Origin: Rutpela maculata
Taxonomy: Eukaryota > Arthropoda > Insecta > Coleoptera > Cerambycidae
DNA: 64,000 nucleotides
Direction: 5' to 3'
Assembly: GCA_936432065.2 (NCBI GenBank)
Contig: OW386292.2
Location: 102,009,829-102,073,828, forward strand
The number at the start of each line of letters is the position of its first letter. The stretch's first letter is position 1. The position numbers and the translations under genes are program-made. This document shows, one piece after another, positions 1 through 10,924 of this stretch. The notes beneath the pieces were generated by a model. That model saw only the letters and a program-made list of their open reading frames with translations. It had not been told where the DNA came from and made no database searches.

Positions 1-935
1 GTGCACATGAGTTAATCCTTAATGAGATAAAGAAGCAGGTTTTGGTGTTTGGTCGAAGCAGTGACTCTATTGTCAATAATCCCTTGTTTAAAATTGTTCT
101 TAACAATGTTGAGCTTGAACCAGTCAAGAATTGTAAAAATCTCGGTCTTAACATGGATGTTGACCTTAGATTTACCTCTCATGTATCAAATATAATTCAA
201 ACTTCAATTAATAAATTAAAAATTTTGTATATGTATAAGGATATTTTTAGTACCGAGGTCAAGTTGAGATTAACTAATTCTTTTATACTCCCGCATCTTG
301 AATACTGTAATATTGTATACTGGCCCTTACTGCAGAGCGATAAAAATAGCCTTCAGAAAATACAAAATCTGTGCATTAGGTTTAGTTATAATATTAGAAA
401 ATTCGATCATATATCAGGGGCATTGAAGGATTCTAAGTTGTTCAAGCTCGAAGAACGCTTTCAAATTCACATGGCCTGCTTAATCTACAAAATAGATAAT
501 CTTAAGCTACCTCAATACCTCCACAATAAACTTATTAAAGGCAGTGACACTCATGAGCGTATCACACGACATCAAGAACTATTCACTGTTCCTAGACACA
601 ATTCGGCTATGTCCACCGTAGCTTTTCTTATAACTCTGTAAAAATATTTAATTCTATACCGGACGATATCAAGGCAGCTTCCAACACTGTTGTTTTTCGG
701 AATAAATTTAGAACATTAATTTATAACAAACGAGATCTGACGTAATGGAACACTCACTTGTTTAGTTAGTAAGAGTTCGCATTTGTTATTATTAAAATAG
801 TGGCTTCTATGTATTAATTTGCAATGGGGTGGTTGTATGAGCAGCTCTGTTGGATACCGCCACCTCCCATCATATATTCTTTTGTTGTTCCTTTTTGCAG
901 CTGATAAATAAAGCCATATTATTATTATATTTTGA
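1..935 (+). mobile_element. 3' end of a non-LTR (LINE) retrotransposon
   Basis: This unit is cut by the window edge. It comprises the end of the reverse transcriptase ORF, about 150 bases of 3' UTR, and a tail reading AATAAAGCC followed by ATT repeats, ending near 935. A short A/T microsatellite tail after a polyadenylation-like AATAAA is typical of CR1/Jockey-group LINEs. The next bases (from 937) code for an unrelated Mutator-like protein, so the LINE may have landed in that older sequence. No target-site duplication can be judged because the 5' end is outside the window. Confidence 0.75.
3..744 (+). pseudogene. LINE reverse transcriptase, C-terminal region
   Basis: The frame is open from base 3 to 641 with no start, so it is the truncated end of a longer ORF. 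The block KNLGLNMDVDLRFTSHV is the classic post-palm motif of insect LINE reverse transcriptases. It is followed by the cysteine/tyrosine-containing segment around LEYCNIVYW and a long helical connection region. A frameshift near 625-630 moves the reading frame, after which FNSIPDDIKAAS and the usual short C-terminus continue to a stop near 744. The RT catalytic YADD would lie upstream, outside the window. The shift and missing start make it a relic; clade assignment (Jockey or CR1 group) is inference. Confidence 0.75.
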
Positions 936-936
936 C

Positions 937-1210
937 GCCATCGGACAGCTGGTAGAAAAACCCTTTCAAAATTCAACAAGAATTTATTTGTATTCGAGAA
1001 TTATTCTTGTCGCACAAACTAAAAGAATCTGTCCCATATTTGAAATGGTGTCTGGTTTCCGAACGTTTTGCGAAGATCGTGATAAATGGCCGATATTTGG
1101 AGCCGAAGTGATAGATATTAGCTTCGCTGCTATCCATGCCATCACTAAAGCCTGTAACAGAAAAACGTTACTGGAATACTTGACGGTAAGTTATGACATT
1201 TTTAATGGAA
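937..1210 (+). pseudogene. Mutator-like (MULE-type) transposase fragment
   Basis: An open stretch contains FDAIGQLVEKP, then a segment with KRICPIFEMVSGF and ending AAIHAITKACNRKTLLEYL. The order 'DATG - hydrophobic strand - P(I/V)xEM(V/I)S - D(F/I)S(F/Y)A - AI - YL' is what I recognise from multicopy aphid and other insect proteins related to MULE transposases. The conserved DATG is degraded to DAIG and about 15 residues after EMVS appear to be missing. A consensus splice donor (GTAAGT) follows LEYLT at about 1,189. No zinc finger or SWIM part is visible. The family call rests on remembered pattern only. Confidence 0.4.
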
Positions 1211-1233
1211 AGACTGACATCCAAAGTCCCTAG

Positions 1234-2012
1234 TTACCATACATCTCTGCTGTGCACATTTCATTAAGTGGTATGGCACTATTCTAGTCAACTTCCCCTC
1301 GTTTCCCATTATTGTATTGTAGAATAAAATAAAATAGAATAGAATATCTATTTATCAACTTCTTTATATATATTTATGCATATTTGGCAAGTCAGGTATA
1401 CATTAGAGAACATATATCATGCCGTACATAAGTTAAAATAGCATGGCATACATACCAGATATAGATAGAATGTCTGCTTCGACGAACTTAACTGGCGCAG
1501 TCGTGCGGATCGGTGAAAAAGACTTTACATCGCGAATCGTCTTTTTCTTGTGTCAACATTTGATAACCGAAAAGTTTTGGGTGAATTGAGTACCCCATAC
1601 TGCCGTCATAAGAAAGAACCGCGTATTCAACAAATTTTTCAGAAATGAGATATTGCATTGTATGACTTATAACAAACTTTTTATACATATTTAGTAAGAA
1701 AAATACGCGTATTTTAAAGTATTAAGCATGTTTTAGAAAACTTAATTCAACGTATTTGCGCCACATTGAGTTGTAATGCTAAGCATAAACCATGTATTTG
1801 CCTAATGCTACGAAATACTCGCGCAAACACATATCGCTTACGTAGTTGTTTCTAGAAATTCCACATATACGCATTTATTGCTTAGTATTTTAAGTTTCCG
1901 CGGTTTTCTTCTCAAATAGCCAGCGGGATATTCAACACTTTCCGCGCGTATTTGGCAGTGCATCTTAGTTTACCGGACGGCAAACATGAATCGTTGACGC
2001 CTTTTAGTTAAT
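1234..2012. other. Intergenic AT-rich stretch, nothing identified
   Basis: Non-coding on inspection. It has a short AATAG/AAATAG-rich run near 1,320-1,345. A 66-codon minus-strand frame at 1,488-1,688 has no recognisable motif and no supporting context. Confidence 0.4.
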
Positions 2013-2907
2013 TTGGCATTTGGCATATCCTTTTGGAAAGGAATAAGGTTTCCCCCTGAGAGAAGATCATCGATGGTCCAGTCATTAGGGGCAATGACAG
2101 CTCTTCTTTGCTATTTTCCAGAAAATTACGAGAATAATTTTTTTAAAGCCGCAAGAAGGTCTTTGGCCCACATCCCAAACATAGAAGAAGTTTTGAGAGC
2201 AATAAAAGGGAAACTTTTTTCCAATATTGCCAATATTATAAGAATAATTGCAGACATCTGTATAATTGCCACGCCAAGGAGCATTCAGAGGGCTTTTCCA
2301 TCCCCGAATATTTGTGCACATTTACTGTAAATAAGGCTGACTGTAAAGGTATTATACTATCTGTTGTTCCTATGACAGTAGAAGGGACATCTACAGATCT
2401 ACCACCTCCTATTCACTATAATCCTCCAACCTGCTCAATGACTGGCCTTACCGCTGATGAAATGAGAAAACATCTTAACTTTTCTGGTTATCCTGCCTTC
2501 ACTCTATACTCATTGGCTGGGTGCTTCCAATGGGCATAACTTCCAAATTCAATGTAGAAGAGGTCGTCCAAGTTATCTTCCATTGCTGGTTTGGTACATA
2601 CAAACATGATTTATCTGTACTATCGCAAATCACAAATACTAAGAACTGGGTGAAAAGGGATGACCTCAAACACAGATTCCAGAAAAGTAATAGAACCGGT
2701 ACCACCACTGCCATTCTTCTAATTAAATTGCTAAAGTATTCAAAATTAGCTTCAGAAAACTTAAGTGGTGCCTTAGCTCAAGGGTATAAGCAAGTTGCTT
2801 CACTTCCATATTTTAGTGGAAATAGAATTCGAAATTTTAGCAATGGGTTTTTCAAGTACTTCATCATCATCCGTTGGAGTAGGCACATTGACTCTTCAAT
2901 CCATTGA
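2013..2907 (+). pseudogene. Unidentified coding-like remnants
   Basis: Three successive plus-strand frames (2,013-2,330; 2,312-2,539; 2,521-2,907) together look like one decayed coding region broken by frameshifts. The composition is protein-like: LLCYFPENYENNFFKAA, then a proline-rich stretch, then KNWVKRDDLKHRFQKSN and a helical segment. The pieces overlap by about 20 bases, as expected from single-base frameshifts. I do not recognise the family. It is adjacent to hAT relics but shares no hAT motif that I can see, so no function is assigned. Confidence 0.3.
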
Positions 2908-3187
2908 ATCAGACTTGAGCACTATCTTGTTACTAAATTAAAAGAGTCTCAAGGAGAACAGCAATTGGAACGATATCCTGGTTCGACATGGCAGCTAATA
3001 GCAGCAAGGAGATCTTTACTGGAGCAAATCCTCAATTCCCTGATCCTACTAGTTGTGGTTAGAGAACGAGGAAAATGACAATATTTTCTTGCATAGAGTA
3101 ATAGGATTTAGCATTTGCAACAATTGTTACTTGTAGGACTTATGTCAATAAAAAATATGTGTGATACTTCCTCTATAATTTGTTACA

Positions 3188-4818
3188 TTAATCATATGTT
3201 AAAAAGAAAGGCTCGAGTTTATCAAGTTTATTACGTTTAAGAATGTCCCTTTGAGTAATTACTGATTGTCTCATTTCTTGACATTGATTTTTCTTGATTT
3301 GAGGAAGTGACCATGAATATATAATCGATGAAAGGTCCATATTTCCACTGACGTCTTTCTCTGATTTCAACATCATAAGGGAATCTAATCTATTGTCTCC
3401 CATAATTGACCGATTATCGGACTTTATCAACTTCAACTGGCTAAATTTCCGTTCATTAGTGGCAACAGACAATCCACCAGTTAAAACCAACTGACATTTT
3501 AGCATTTTAAAGTTTAAAGGTTCAAAATATGCTTTCGCTCCACTGGAATGTTGTGAGAAGAAGTCGCACGAAAACACTGAAGCGCAGGGAGATGTGCTCT
3601 AGATATCAAGGAGGACGACTCAGAATCTCACCGGACTGCCGGGATTTACAAGGTTTTTTCTTTCTTAATCTTTCTTTGAGTCACTCTTTTAGTAAATTTT
3701 TTGTGATAACAATTTAATTAAATTATTTTACAATATTAGATCATTAATCAAATCATAAGTTGTGAACCTTCAGTTCGATTTTAAGTGCATTTAAATGAAT
3801 GCTTGTGAGCATGTCACTGTAAAAGTGAAACATGGTACCATGGACTGCTTAGGCATTGCGCTATAATATAGTAGGACAGGATAGTTTAGTTCTGTTATAA
3901 ACTTTTAACCTCACATAGTAGCTCTTTTAGTAAAAATTCTTTATTAGCGAGAGGGGTAAAGAGAATTATTCAGATTGAAATTTTCTCTCAAATTACCTAA
4001 GCATATAATTAATTTTAAATGTTATTTTTTATACATACAATTTGCGGTATTTTTAATAAATGTTGTCCATGTCTAAGTACTCTCATTCCTTGATACTCTC
4101 TTAGAATTTATTAAAATGTTACAATCAATAGTTTGTACCATAGTCAGAACTAATAGTAGTTCGAGCTTTAACACTTTTGATCGCATATCATATGCCAGCT
4201 AAAATTTTTGTGTCTTGGCTGACAAAATTTCTCTTCTAAACTTATTATTGGCCAAGTGGCGCCCTCTTTTGTTTATCTGTGTGTACTCATTTACTCACTC
4301 CTCTTTTTGCTCTCCGAAATATACTAGCTGCCGTACGCAAGTGAACACCTTTTTTGCATTAGGCATAAAAAGTGTTGCAATCTGAATGCAAGTTTCAAAA
4401 TATGCTTTCGCTCCACTGCTTTTGCCATGGCATCTTCCATAGATAAAGCGTTGGAACAACTGTCAAAAAGAGCTACTATTTCGGTTTGTAATGCATATAT
4501 GTCCGATTTCATCTCATTATTCGGATAAAATTTTAAAACTTATTGAAGATCATTTAACTCGACATTTCTGGATATCGGAATTGTAAAAATTTTGAACATG
4601 GAACCCACAGTTTGTAAGCATGTAGAAATATTTGAAGATAGCAACTGAATTAATGAATCCAATTCCATGATGAACTCTCTTCTGAAAAATGACAAAAGCG
4701 TGAAATTTTCGGCGGTGTTGGGATGCTCGTCTAAACGCCTGGGTACCAGTCTATGTCTGTGATGCTTCTGGAAATCCTCCTCACTGTTAATGTAGAAGAA
4801 CACACTACCGGGCGTCAA
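3188..4818 (-). pseudogene. hAT transposase (TTF/DUF4371 type), C-terminal half
   Basis: Reads from 4,818 down to 3,188. The first block holds HRLVPRRLDEHPNTAENFT followed by FFRREFIMELDSLIQLL, matching the central '(R)RVPRRLDENP...YYR' region of ZMYM/TTF-type hAT proteins. A stop follows LNDLQ and the frame continues with YALQTEIVALFDSCSN. After an insertion (3,546-4,393) the hAT C-terminal dimerisation domain resumes, with TNERKFSQLKLIKSDNRS, LDSLMMLKSEKD and the following helix; this is the usual 'AERSFSKLKLIK..LRS' motif with A-to-T and S-to-K changes. Stops, a frameshift and the insertion show it is dead. It overlaps in content with the second hAT relic at 6,290-8,142 around the 'HRLVP' block, so it is a separate copy. 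Confidence 0.75.
3521..4418. repeat. 25-bp direct repeats bracketing an 848-bp insert in a hAT gene
   Basis: The 25-base word beginning TTCAAAATATGCTTTCGC occurs exactly at 3,521-3,545 and again at 4,394-4,418 in the same orientation. On the minus strand hAT coding sequence stands on both outer sides, while the 848 bases between show no hAT homology and no long ORF. The arrangement looks like an insertion with a long target-site duplication, as made by some LINE or SINE insertions. A duplication arising by template switching is the alternative. I see no poly(A) tail or terminal inverted repeat at the insert ends. Confidence 0.55.
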
Positions 4819-4829
4819 AATGACGTGAC

Positions 4830-6280
4830 ACCAATTTATTTATTGAGGGGCGCCAGCCGCGTTCTGCCAGACGGGTTCGAGATAAGATGCACTTCGATAG
4901 CCGAGTAATGGATCAAGGCTGCACTACCTTAGATCATTAACGACGCTCTCTCTGGACGTGATCTCCCTGATTTATGGTTTTGATACCTTTTGAAAAATTA
5001 AATTTTCGCATAAAAAAATTCCAATCCGAGAATTTCTCTCCGACGGGATTGATTTTTTGAAGTGACACCCACGTTTTTATCTGCTAATAACGGACTCTGC
5101 ACCTAGGAATGTCTGAGAAAAATGCATAAAAAAATCCCTATAAAACTCCCGTTAGGCAACCAGAAGGTCGAGTGTTAACTCGACACATCTGGTCTTCCAA
5201 ACGAAAGTTCCAGGGATGGTAGACTAGCAACAAGCCTCAAGATCAATTAAGATGCAATTAGTTCAAAGAGTCCGTTTATTTAACAGATGTGGTTATATAC
5301 AAAAATTCTTATTTAAAGAATCACGCCTTCCCCAATTAAGGCAAATGGCTTTCAGACCATACAAGCGAGAGCGCTTACGCTAACGATCGATTAGGTAGAA
5401 AAGATTCATGCAAACTTTTTAGAGAAGGCTGACTGATTATAACATAAATATGTTTTACAAAAAAAAATTAGTTTCTTTAGAGACTACTTAGCTGTAAAGT
5501 TCTCGTATCGTGGCGTTTCACGTACTCAAACACATTCATGAGGACTTATTACTACATAAATTTGATAGCGTTCGGTCAGTCCACAACTTGCTTGCTCCTA
5601 TGCAGTTTTTCAATATTAGCAAAACTGCGACGATCCACCTCCGAGCGACTTTTGGGCAAAATTAAATTCTTGGTTTCTTATGCAGTTAAACATGGCCTAA
5701 CGACCTACTCCATTATTCTTTTTTTTTAAAGTATAACATACGCAAAATATATAATGTTAAGCGACCTGACCCGACCCACATAAATATAAACAATAGATAA
5801 GCAATCATATAAATACTACATGATCCCTTATTCTATTCAGTTCAAAAACTTAGTTTGTTGAGTTAAGTCAGGTTAGCTAAGAATAGTTGTTAACAGTCTG
5901 TGAATAAAAATCTAGAAGTCAAAACCTCGTCTTTTGATTGTTAAGCATCCCTTAACTATGCACAAGGCGTTTTCCTCTATAACTTTATTATTTGGAAAGC
6001 CCTGCTGACTTTCCTACCATCGCTTTGTATGGACTACTCAACGCGCTCGGCAAAATTGCGAGCCGCTGGGTGAATCCAAACTCATTTTATGCGAGAAACC
6101 GGCCTTGTGCATGTTCTTTGATTTTTATCAATTTTTTGCTTATCGGCGCTACGCCGCCCAATTTTGGCGTACTTTTAAAACATATTATTTTTCAAAGTCC
6201 AACTTTGTTGCACCTTTGAAAAAGTATATTATTCTTAAATATTTGCCAATATATACTTTCGCTCTCATGTCCTGAACCAA
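4830..6280. mobile_element. LTR-retrotransposon-like stretch between two hAT relics
   Basis: No coding match is visible. The right part (about 5,770-5,960) has the organisation of an insect LTR in plus orientation: TATA box, initiator, then an AATAAA polyadenylation signal and a short end. The left part contains a pyrimidine/purine-mixed stretch with an AGTGTTAACTCGACAC segment near 5,170-5,185. Terminal TG...CA ends, a primer-binding site and a second LTR were not found, so this may be a solo or rearranged LTR. The position between two differently truncated hAT copies suggests a recombination or insertion junction. Confidence 0.35.
5808..5842 (+). promoter_or_regulatory. Core promoter: TATA box and arthropod initiator
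   Basis: TATAAAT at 5,808-5,814 is followed by TCAGTT at 5,837-5,842. The distance from the first T of the TATA box to the initiator A (5,839) is 31 bases, the spacing expected for an insect RNA polymerase II core promoter. AATAAA at 5,903-5,908 lies just downstream, which suits the short R region of an LTR. No ORF is attached. Confidence 0.45.
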
Positions 6281-6289
6281 AACATATTT

Positions 6290-8142
6290 CCTAATTGAAA
6301 ATTCGGTGTTTCTTCGAATTTTCACCTGGTTGTTTCTAATGCATTATGGAACTCATAACGGTCTTTAGGCACCAGTCTGTGGCTCTGAAGTCCCTCAGAC
6401 TCCTGAAAATGTCCGTAAATGAAATTTTTCATTTTGCTTTCGACTTAGGTCGATTCTGGAGGGTTCTGCAACATTAACACCCAATATTGAAGCAAACGAT
6501 TCTGTAGCTCTAATGAGATTGTCGATTTCTGAGTCACTTTCCCGAATTCTTTTTAAAGTAATAATAGCACTCTTAATTTTTAATGTTTAATTTCGTACAT
6601 CGCCTGTTTTCATAAAAAACAATGCAACAATGAAATCGAAATTTAATATATTTTTCTTAAGATACAGTGCTTTTGTTTTGGTAATTTTATCGAGTCAATA
6701 ATTCGACTAATTTATAATGAAATGTTCACTCCTTTTCGATAAATTCCTCAAAAGTAGAGAGTTTTATAAGGCTTCTCTCCCGTTAAAAAAAAACATATAG
6801 TTCTTCAAGAATATTAAACAGTTCGGCAATTATCAAGCCTAGCCTCACAGCTATGCTCAACCAATGTATTTATCCTATGAGCTTGACAAGGAATTGTAGT
6901 TGAAAGAATTTCTCCTGAATATTTTTTAAAATGAATTTCTAAAATAAGGAATGTACGGGGGACGTATCTTTTCAATAAATCTGATATCTTCTTTTGCATT
7001 CCAATGAATTCTCCAGATAATGTTTTCGCGAAGAAGACTGAAATGCGAGGTTTTCAATGTTTATTTCACTTTCCAACAAGTTTTTATATACGGCTTCTGC
7101 AAGTCCCTGACCAGTCTTATCTTGAACTTCGAAGGTATTTAACAATTGTTCTTTTGATACACCGTTTTACCTACAATTCTTATCACCAGAGACAAAATAT
7201 CTTTATCTGACTCATTTGGTGTCGTATCGCTTATAATTGTGAAGATTGGCGCATCATTCACTTCCTTCAAAATCTCCGATTTGATTTTCTTGGCAAGTAA
7301 ATCTATGAAATCATTTTGCGATTCAGCACTTAGATACGTAATGTGGTAAGGACGTAAATTTGTATCATCGAACCATTTCTGCCTAACTTTGTTATGCCTA
7401 GCCAACAACTGTACAATTTGGCAAAAATTCCCAGTTTTATCTAAGCCAAACTTATTTCCCCTAAATCCAATGCCTTGTTTCCTAAGTGTTCTTGATACAT
7501 CTAATAGCATTGAAATCACTTCTTTATTGAATTCGTTCCAACTCTAACAGCAAGTTTCTTTGCTCTTGTCTAAAAACACGTCAACGTGGCCAATTTTCAA
7601 TAAGGAATTGCAATAATCTTTAACTAAATTTTTGTGAGCTAACGAACTAAAGTGTAATTCAAGCTTTCCCAACTTTTGACTACCAGAGCTTTTCATATTT
7701 GCCCAGTTCTTCACGCCAGTGACAATTCAAGCACTTTCCGCCCACTCTCTCTGGACCAGAAGGAAATAAAGCACAACCGAAACAAAATACAGCATTTTTC
7801 GCAATGCCAAAATTTTTAACTGACTGTACCAATTTGAATTGAATCGATTTTCTTTATTAGTTCACAGGGAAATTTTGTCAATTTAGGTTGGTGCGGGCCG
7901 AGTGATATTACATAATGCCGTTGATTATCGTTACTTATAGGCATTCGTAATCCAGGATCGTCAGGAACTAATTCGGATGACGCAGGATTGGGATCAACAA
8001 CTATCCTATCATTTCGACCATTTACAGTAGTCAAATAGTTGTTACAAGAAGTCACAGTCGCCTCATAATCCGATTTCAATGATTCTGCGATCTCAACTAT
8101 TTGAATAACGGTCACGTGTTCATTCACAATATCTTTACACAA
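6290..8142 (-). pseudogene. hAT transposase (TTF/DUF4371 type), N-terminal and central part
   Basis: Reads from 8,142 down. The N-terminal region carries VPDDPGLRMPIS and SLGPHQPKLTKFP, then a TTF-like zinc finger (VFCFGCALFPSG and a downstream CHW) spread over frames between 7,815 and 7,560. Next is a clear DUF4371 block (7,519-7,139) with RKQGIGFRGNKFG, GNFCQIVQLLARHNK, FIDLLAKKIKSEIL and IISDTTPNESDKDILSLVIR. The block near 6,990-6,800 has PCQAHRIN and NILEELYVFF. A last coding patch at 6,560-6,450 reads ESFASILGVNVAEPSR. The element normally catalyses cut-and-paste transposition. Several stops and shifts prevent expression, and the C-terminal dimerisation domain is missing here. Confidence 0.8.
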
Positions 8143-8317
8143 TCTTTATTGGAATTAAATGTATAAGAGTTTCTCAAAGTTTATTATGCGAAGATTTTAA
8201 TAATAGTCATGAATAAATGTCACAGTATGCCTCTCAAAACTAGACATGCAGTCAGAATCAGAATTTAGGGTGTACATTCAGGGGAGGGGAGGAAATACGG
8301 CAACTGCGAAGACACTC

Positions 8318-8700
8318 AAGATATGTACTGACGGATCAAAAACATTAGGCAGGCGTTATGAAGGCCAACCAGGGACAGACATTTTAGTCTGAACCTGAGC
8401 AGTACCTCAACAGTGTTCCAAGCAGAAGTCACAGCTATAGAAATCTGTGCACTACAAATGATACAGAGGACATACACTGACAAAACAATCCGTACCTTCA
8501 CTGACAGCCAAGTAGCTCTCAAAGCTTTGGATGCAGTAGAGATACATTCTGAAACGGAAAGACTGTTTTAATTCCCTGATGAAACTGACGGAACACAAAA
8601 GTCTAACTGGAGTGGACGCGAGGACACCAGGGCAATGAAGGTAATGAAAAAGCAAAAAAGCTGACCAAAGAAGGTGCAAAAACAGCCAAGGTCTCATTTT
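8318..8700 (+). pseudogene. RNase H domain of a LINE ORF2
   Basis: VLTDGSKTLG begins the domain and supplies the first catalytic aspartate. Shifting frame gives STVFQAEVTAIEICALQ (the catalytic glutamate of RNase HI) and TFTDSQVALKALDAVEI (the second aspartate). Another shift gives WTRGHQGNEGNEKAKKL, equivalent to the usual WVPGHxGIxGNExAD. This order is diagnostic of the RNase H that follows reverse transcriptase in I/Jockey-related LINEs. At least three frameshifts are present. No RT sequence precedes it, so it is a lone 3' fragment. Confidence 0.8.
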
Positions 8701-8761
8701 CATCCTCTAGGGCGCCATTTAATATGTCTGTCATTTATGTATGTTGACAAAGTAGTCGAAA

Positions 8762-8897
8762 ATGTCAGGTTGTTTAGTAAAAAGTTGCAAAAACTGTAAC
8801 GAGAACACCAAAAAAGAGTAATATTAGTTACTTGCGATTCCCAAAGAATAAAAATCTATCAAAACGGTGTATTCATTTTTGTGACCGCGACGTAGTT
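8762..8897 (+). pseudogene. THAP-type zinc finger, N-terminal fragment
   Basis: ATG at 8,762 starts MSGCLVKSCKN, giving the first two zinc ligands with C-x4-C spacing at the very N-terminus, as in THAP domains. After a one-base shift the sequence reads NISYLRFPKNKNLSKRCIHF, matching the 'xFHRFPKDxxLRKKWI' block. The distal C-x2-H pair is not convincingly present before similarity ends. THAP fingers occur at the N-terminus of P-element-like and other transposases and in host regulators. Given the repeat context, a transposon origin is likely. Coding stops and the shift mark it as a relic. Confidence 0.55.
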
Positions 8898-8984
8898 ATA
8901 TCTATATCTTAACAAATTTTCTTCATAAACCTCATAAACAAAATTCAATCTTTAATAATATTTTCAATAAAAGTAAAAGGCTTC

Positions 8985-9916
8985 TGAAGGGACGTGCACA
9001 GTTGATAATAACTAGGTAAGATAAAGGTAATGTTACTGTTATTATGAATAAAGGAGATTATATAGAAAAGTCGCTAGATATACTCAACGATGCAAATTCT
9101 TTCAGCAAACTTCAAAGACATCCTATCTCTACATTTTAACAAAAAGCAAACAAATTTAACTCAGTGATGAGGAAATAATAAGTGAACACGAGGCCAAAAA
9201 ATTAACATTTTGCAATGTAGTACTGGCAAAATTTTATGGTTTACCTAAAATTCACAAACCAACACTAACCGTCAGACCTATTATATCTAGTATCGATACA
9301 CCCAATAGCAAAATAGCATAATTTATCACTAACATCCTCACATAGTCATACAATAATGATAACGAATACTTTATAAAAGACTTTTGCTTTTTCTCAATTC
9401 ATAAATGAAAAACAATTACCTGAAAACCACGTTATAATAAGTTTAGACGTAGTCTCGCTATTCAGTAACATTCTTATCACGGTAGACAATCAAAGTATAG
9501 AAAAAAGATGAGATATGATTAGTACTTATTGCAACATGCCTTGTGAAAAGTTCATAGAGGCTATTAAATTGATCTTTGACACAACATATTTTACTTTTGA
9601 TAATAATTTTTATCACCAAATATTAGGTACACTAATGGGAGCTACGGTTTCACCGATAATTGCTCTATATGTCATGGATGGCTTATTAGATACACGTATT
9701 CCAAAACTAAGCTTTGAATTACCTTTTCCGAAAAAATACGTAGATGATATTTGTTCAGTACCAGAAACAGGTATAGATGAAATTCTAAATATTTTTAATA
9801 GCCACGATGAGCATTTACAATTTACAGTAGAAAAGGAAACTAACATGAGAGTATATTTTCTCGACACGCAGCTAATACGAAGACCCGATAATACAGTGAT
9901 ACTAAATATAGAATAA
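8985..9916 (+). pseudogene. Penelope-like reverse transcriptase
   Basis: Upstream block: DKGNVTVIMNKGDYIEKSLD, then KFYGLPKIHKPTLTVRPIIS (fingers; the 'YGLPKIHK' motif is a PLE hallmark). Palm A is VIISLDVVSLFSNI with its catalytic aspartate. YHQILGTLMGATVSPIIALY matches the 'Q..GTPMGSPISPI' motif. Palm C is KKYVDDICSV, the catalytic YVDD, intact. Later HLQFTVEKE and VYFLDTQLIRR fit the thumb region. Frame is lost several times before 9,515, after which 133 codons stay open. The enzyme would copy element RNA at chromosomal nicks. The first shift region and stops argue that it is inactive. Confidence 0.85.
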
Positions 9917-9942
9917 TAAATATAGATAAATATAGAAACTAA

Positions 9943-10572
9943 ATGAGAATCAATCTTGTACTGGCTATGAAAAATAGAGTTCAAAAAATATCACATTTGT
10001 CTTTATGTAATACTAACCTTGATATACTCTACCGTATTTTATTATATAACTCATCCCTCCACATCTTAAAAAAAAATACAAGAAATAATGACAGTCAGGG
10101 CAACGTTGGTGCAACGGAAGCTACCACTAATAATGACAACATAGTACCAAGAACATACGGTTCTATTTCTTTTATAAAAGATTTGTCTCCCAAATTAATT
10201 AATGTCTTCACGAAGGAACAACACATTACAATTGCACATAAAAATATTAATCAGATCGGCAAACTTTACACCAGACTTAAGGATAAACCCTTTCAAAAAA
10301 TCGAACGTTATATACAGTATTTCTTGCCAAATTGTGAAAAAAAGTACATTGATCAGACCTCAAGATCACTGAATACCCGAATACATAAAAGTGATTGCAG
10401 AACAGAAAAACGTACTTGTGCCTTCTCAGAATATGTAATAGATACTGGACACCATATGGATTTTAATAACTATAAAATTTTGCACACTGAGGCAAATTCA
10501 ACAAAAAGGCTTTTTCTTGAAATGGTAGAGATCAATAATGATGAACAAAATATGAATAAAAGAACACATTAG
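9943..10572 (+). pseudogene. Penelope-like C-terminal linker and GIY-YIG endonuclease
   Basis: This 209-codon open frame continues the PLE after a frame change at about 9,916. Its last third is a GIY-YIG (Uri) nuclease domain: KKYIDQTSRSLNTRIHK corresponds to 'YIGQTxRxLxxRxxxH', followed by CAFSEYVIDTGHHMDFNNY and the helix ending RLFLEMVEI with the catalytic glutamate. The conserved YIG glycine is an aspartate here (YID), which should damage the active site. The preceding region lacks the CCHH zinc finger seen in some PLE families. The endonuclease normally nicks target DNA to prime reverse transcription. Confidence 0.8.
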
Positions 10573-10924
10573 TGGTTTAAGTAAGTATTCTTATGTATTA
10601 AAGTTAGATAATGAAAAAACGAATATAGATGATAACAGTAGTAGTTCTACAGAGTTATAGGATCCAATATTACTAGTATGATAAGTGTTCTTGACCAACA
10701 AATTTAATGAAAAACATTTTTTTAGCAAAATATTTTCTAACAATCAAAGTTGCTAGCTCCCCTAGCAATTCTTATTAAGTTAATTAATTTAATAATGTGG
10801 TTTATATATAACAAGTGTAAGTGGACAATGATCAGTGTAATAAATATAAAGAACAGTAATAATACAGTAAACCTAATATTAATTGAAATTGTTTAACTTC
10901 AAGGAAAACACAGCCACTATTATA

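Larger units (their letters stand above)
8905..10660 (+). mobile_element. Penelope-like retroelement (PLE), decayed
   Basis: Coding similarity runs almost continuously from about 8,985 to 10,572 and shows, in order, the PLE N-terminal block, a telomerase-like RT and a C-terminal GIY-YIG endonuclease. This combination and order is specific to Penelope-like elements with GIY-YIG domains. No terminal repeats were identified. After the ORF about 90 bases of non-coding sequence lead to unrelated DNA. Confidence 0.85.

Noticed and set aside
1488..1688. 66-codon minus-strand frame as a gene
   Set aside because: No start context, splice signal or motif that I recognise; could be a host exon but there is no support.
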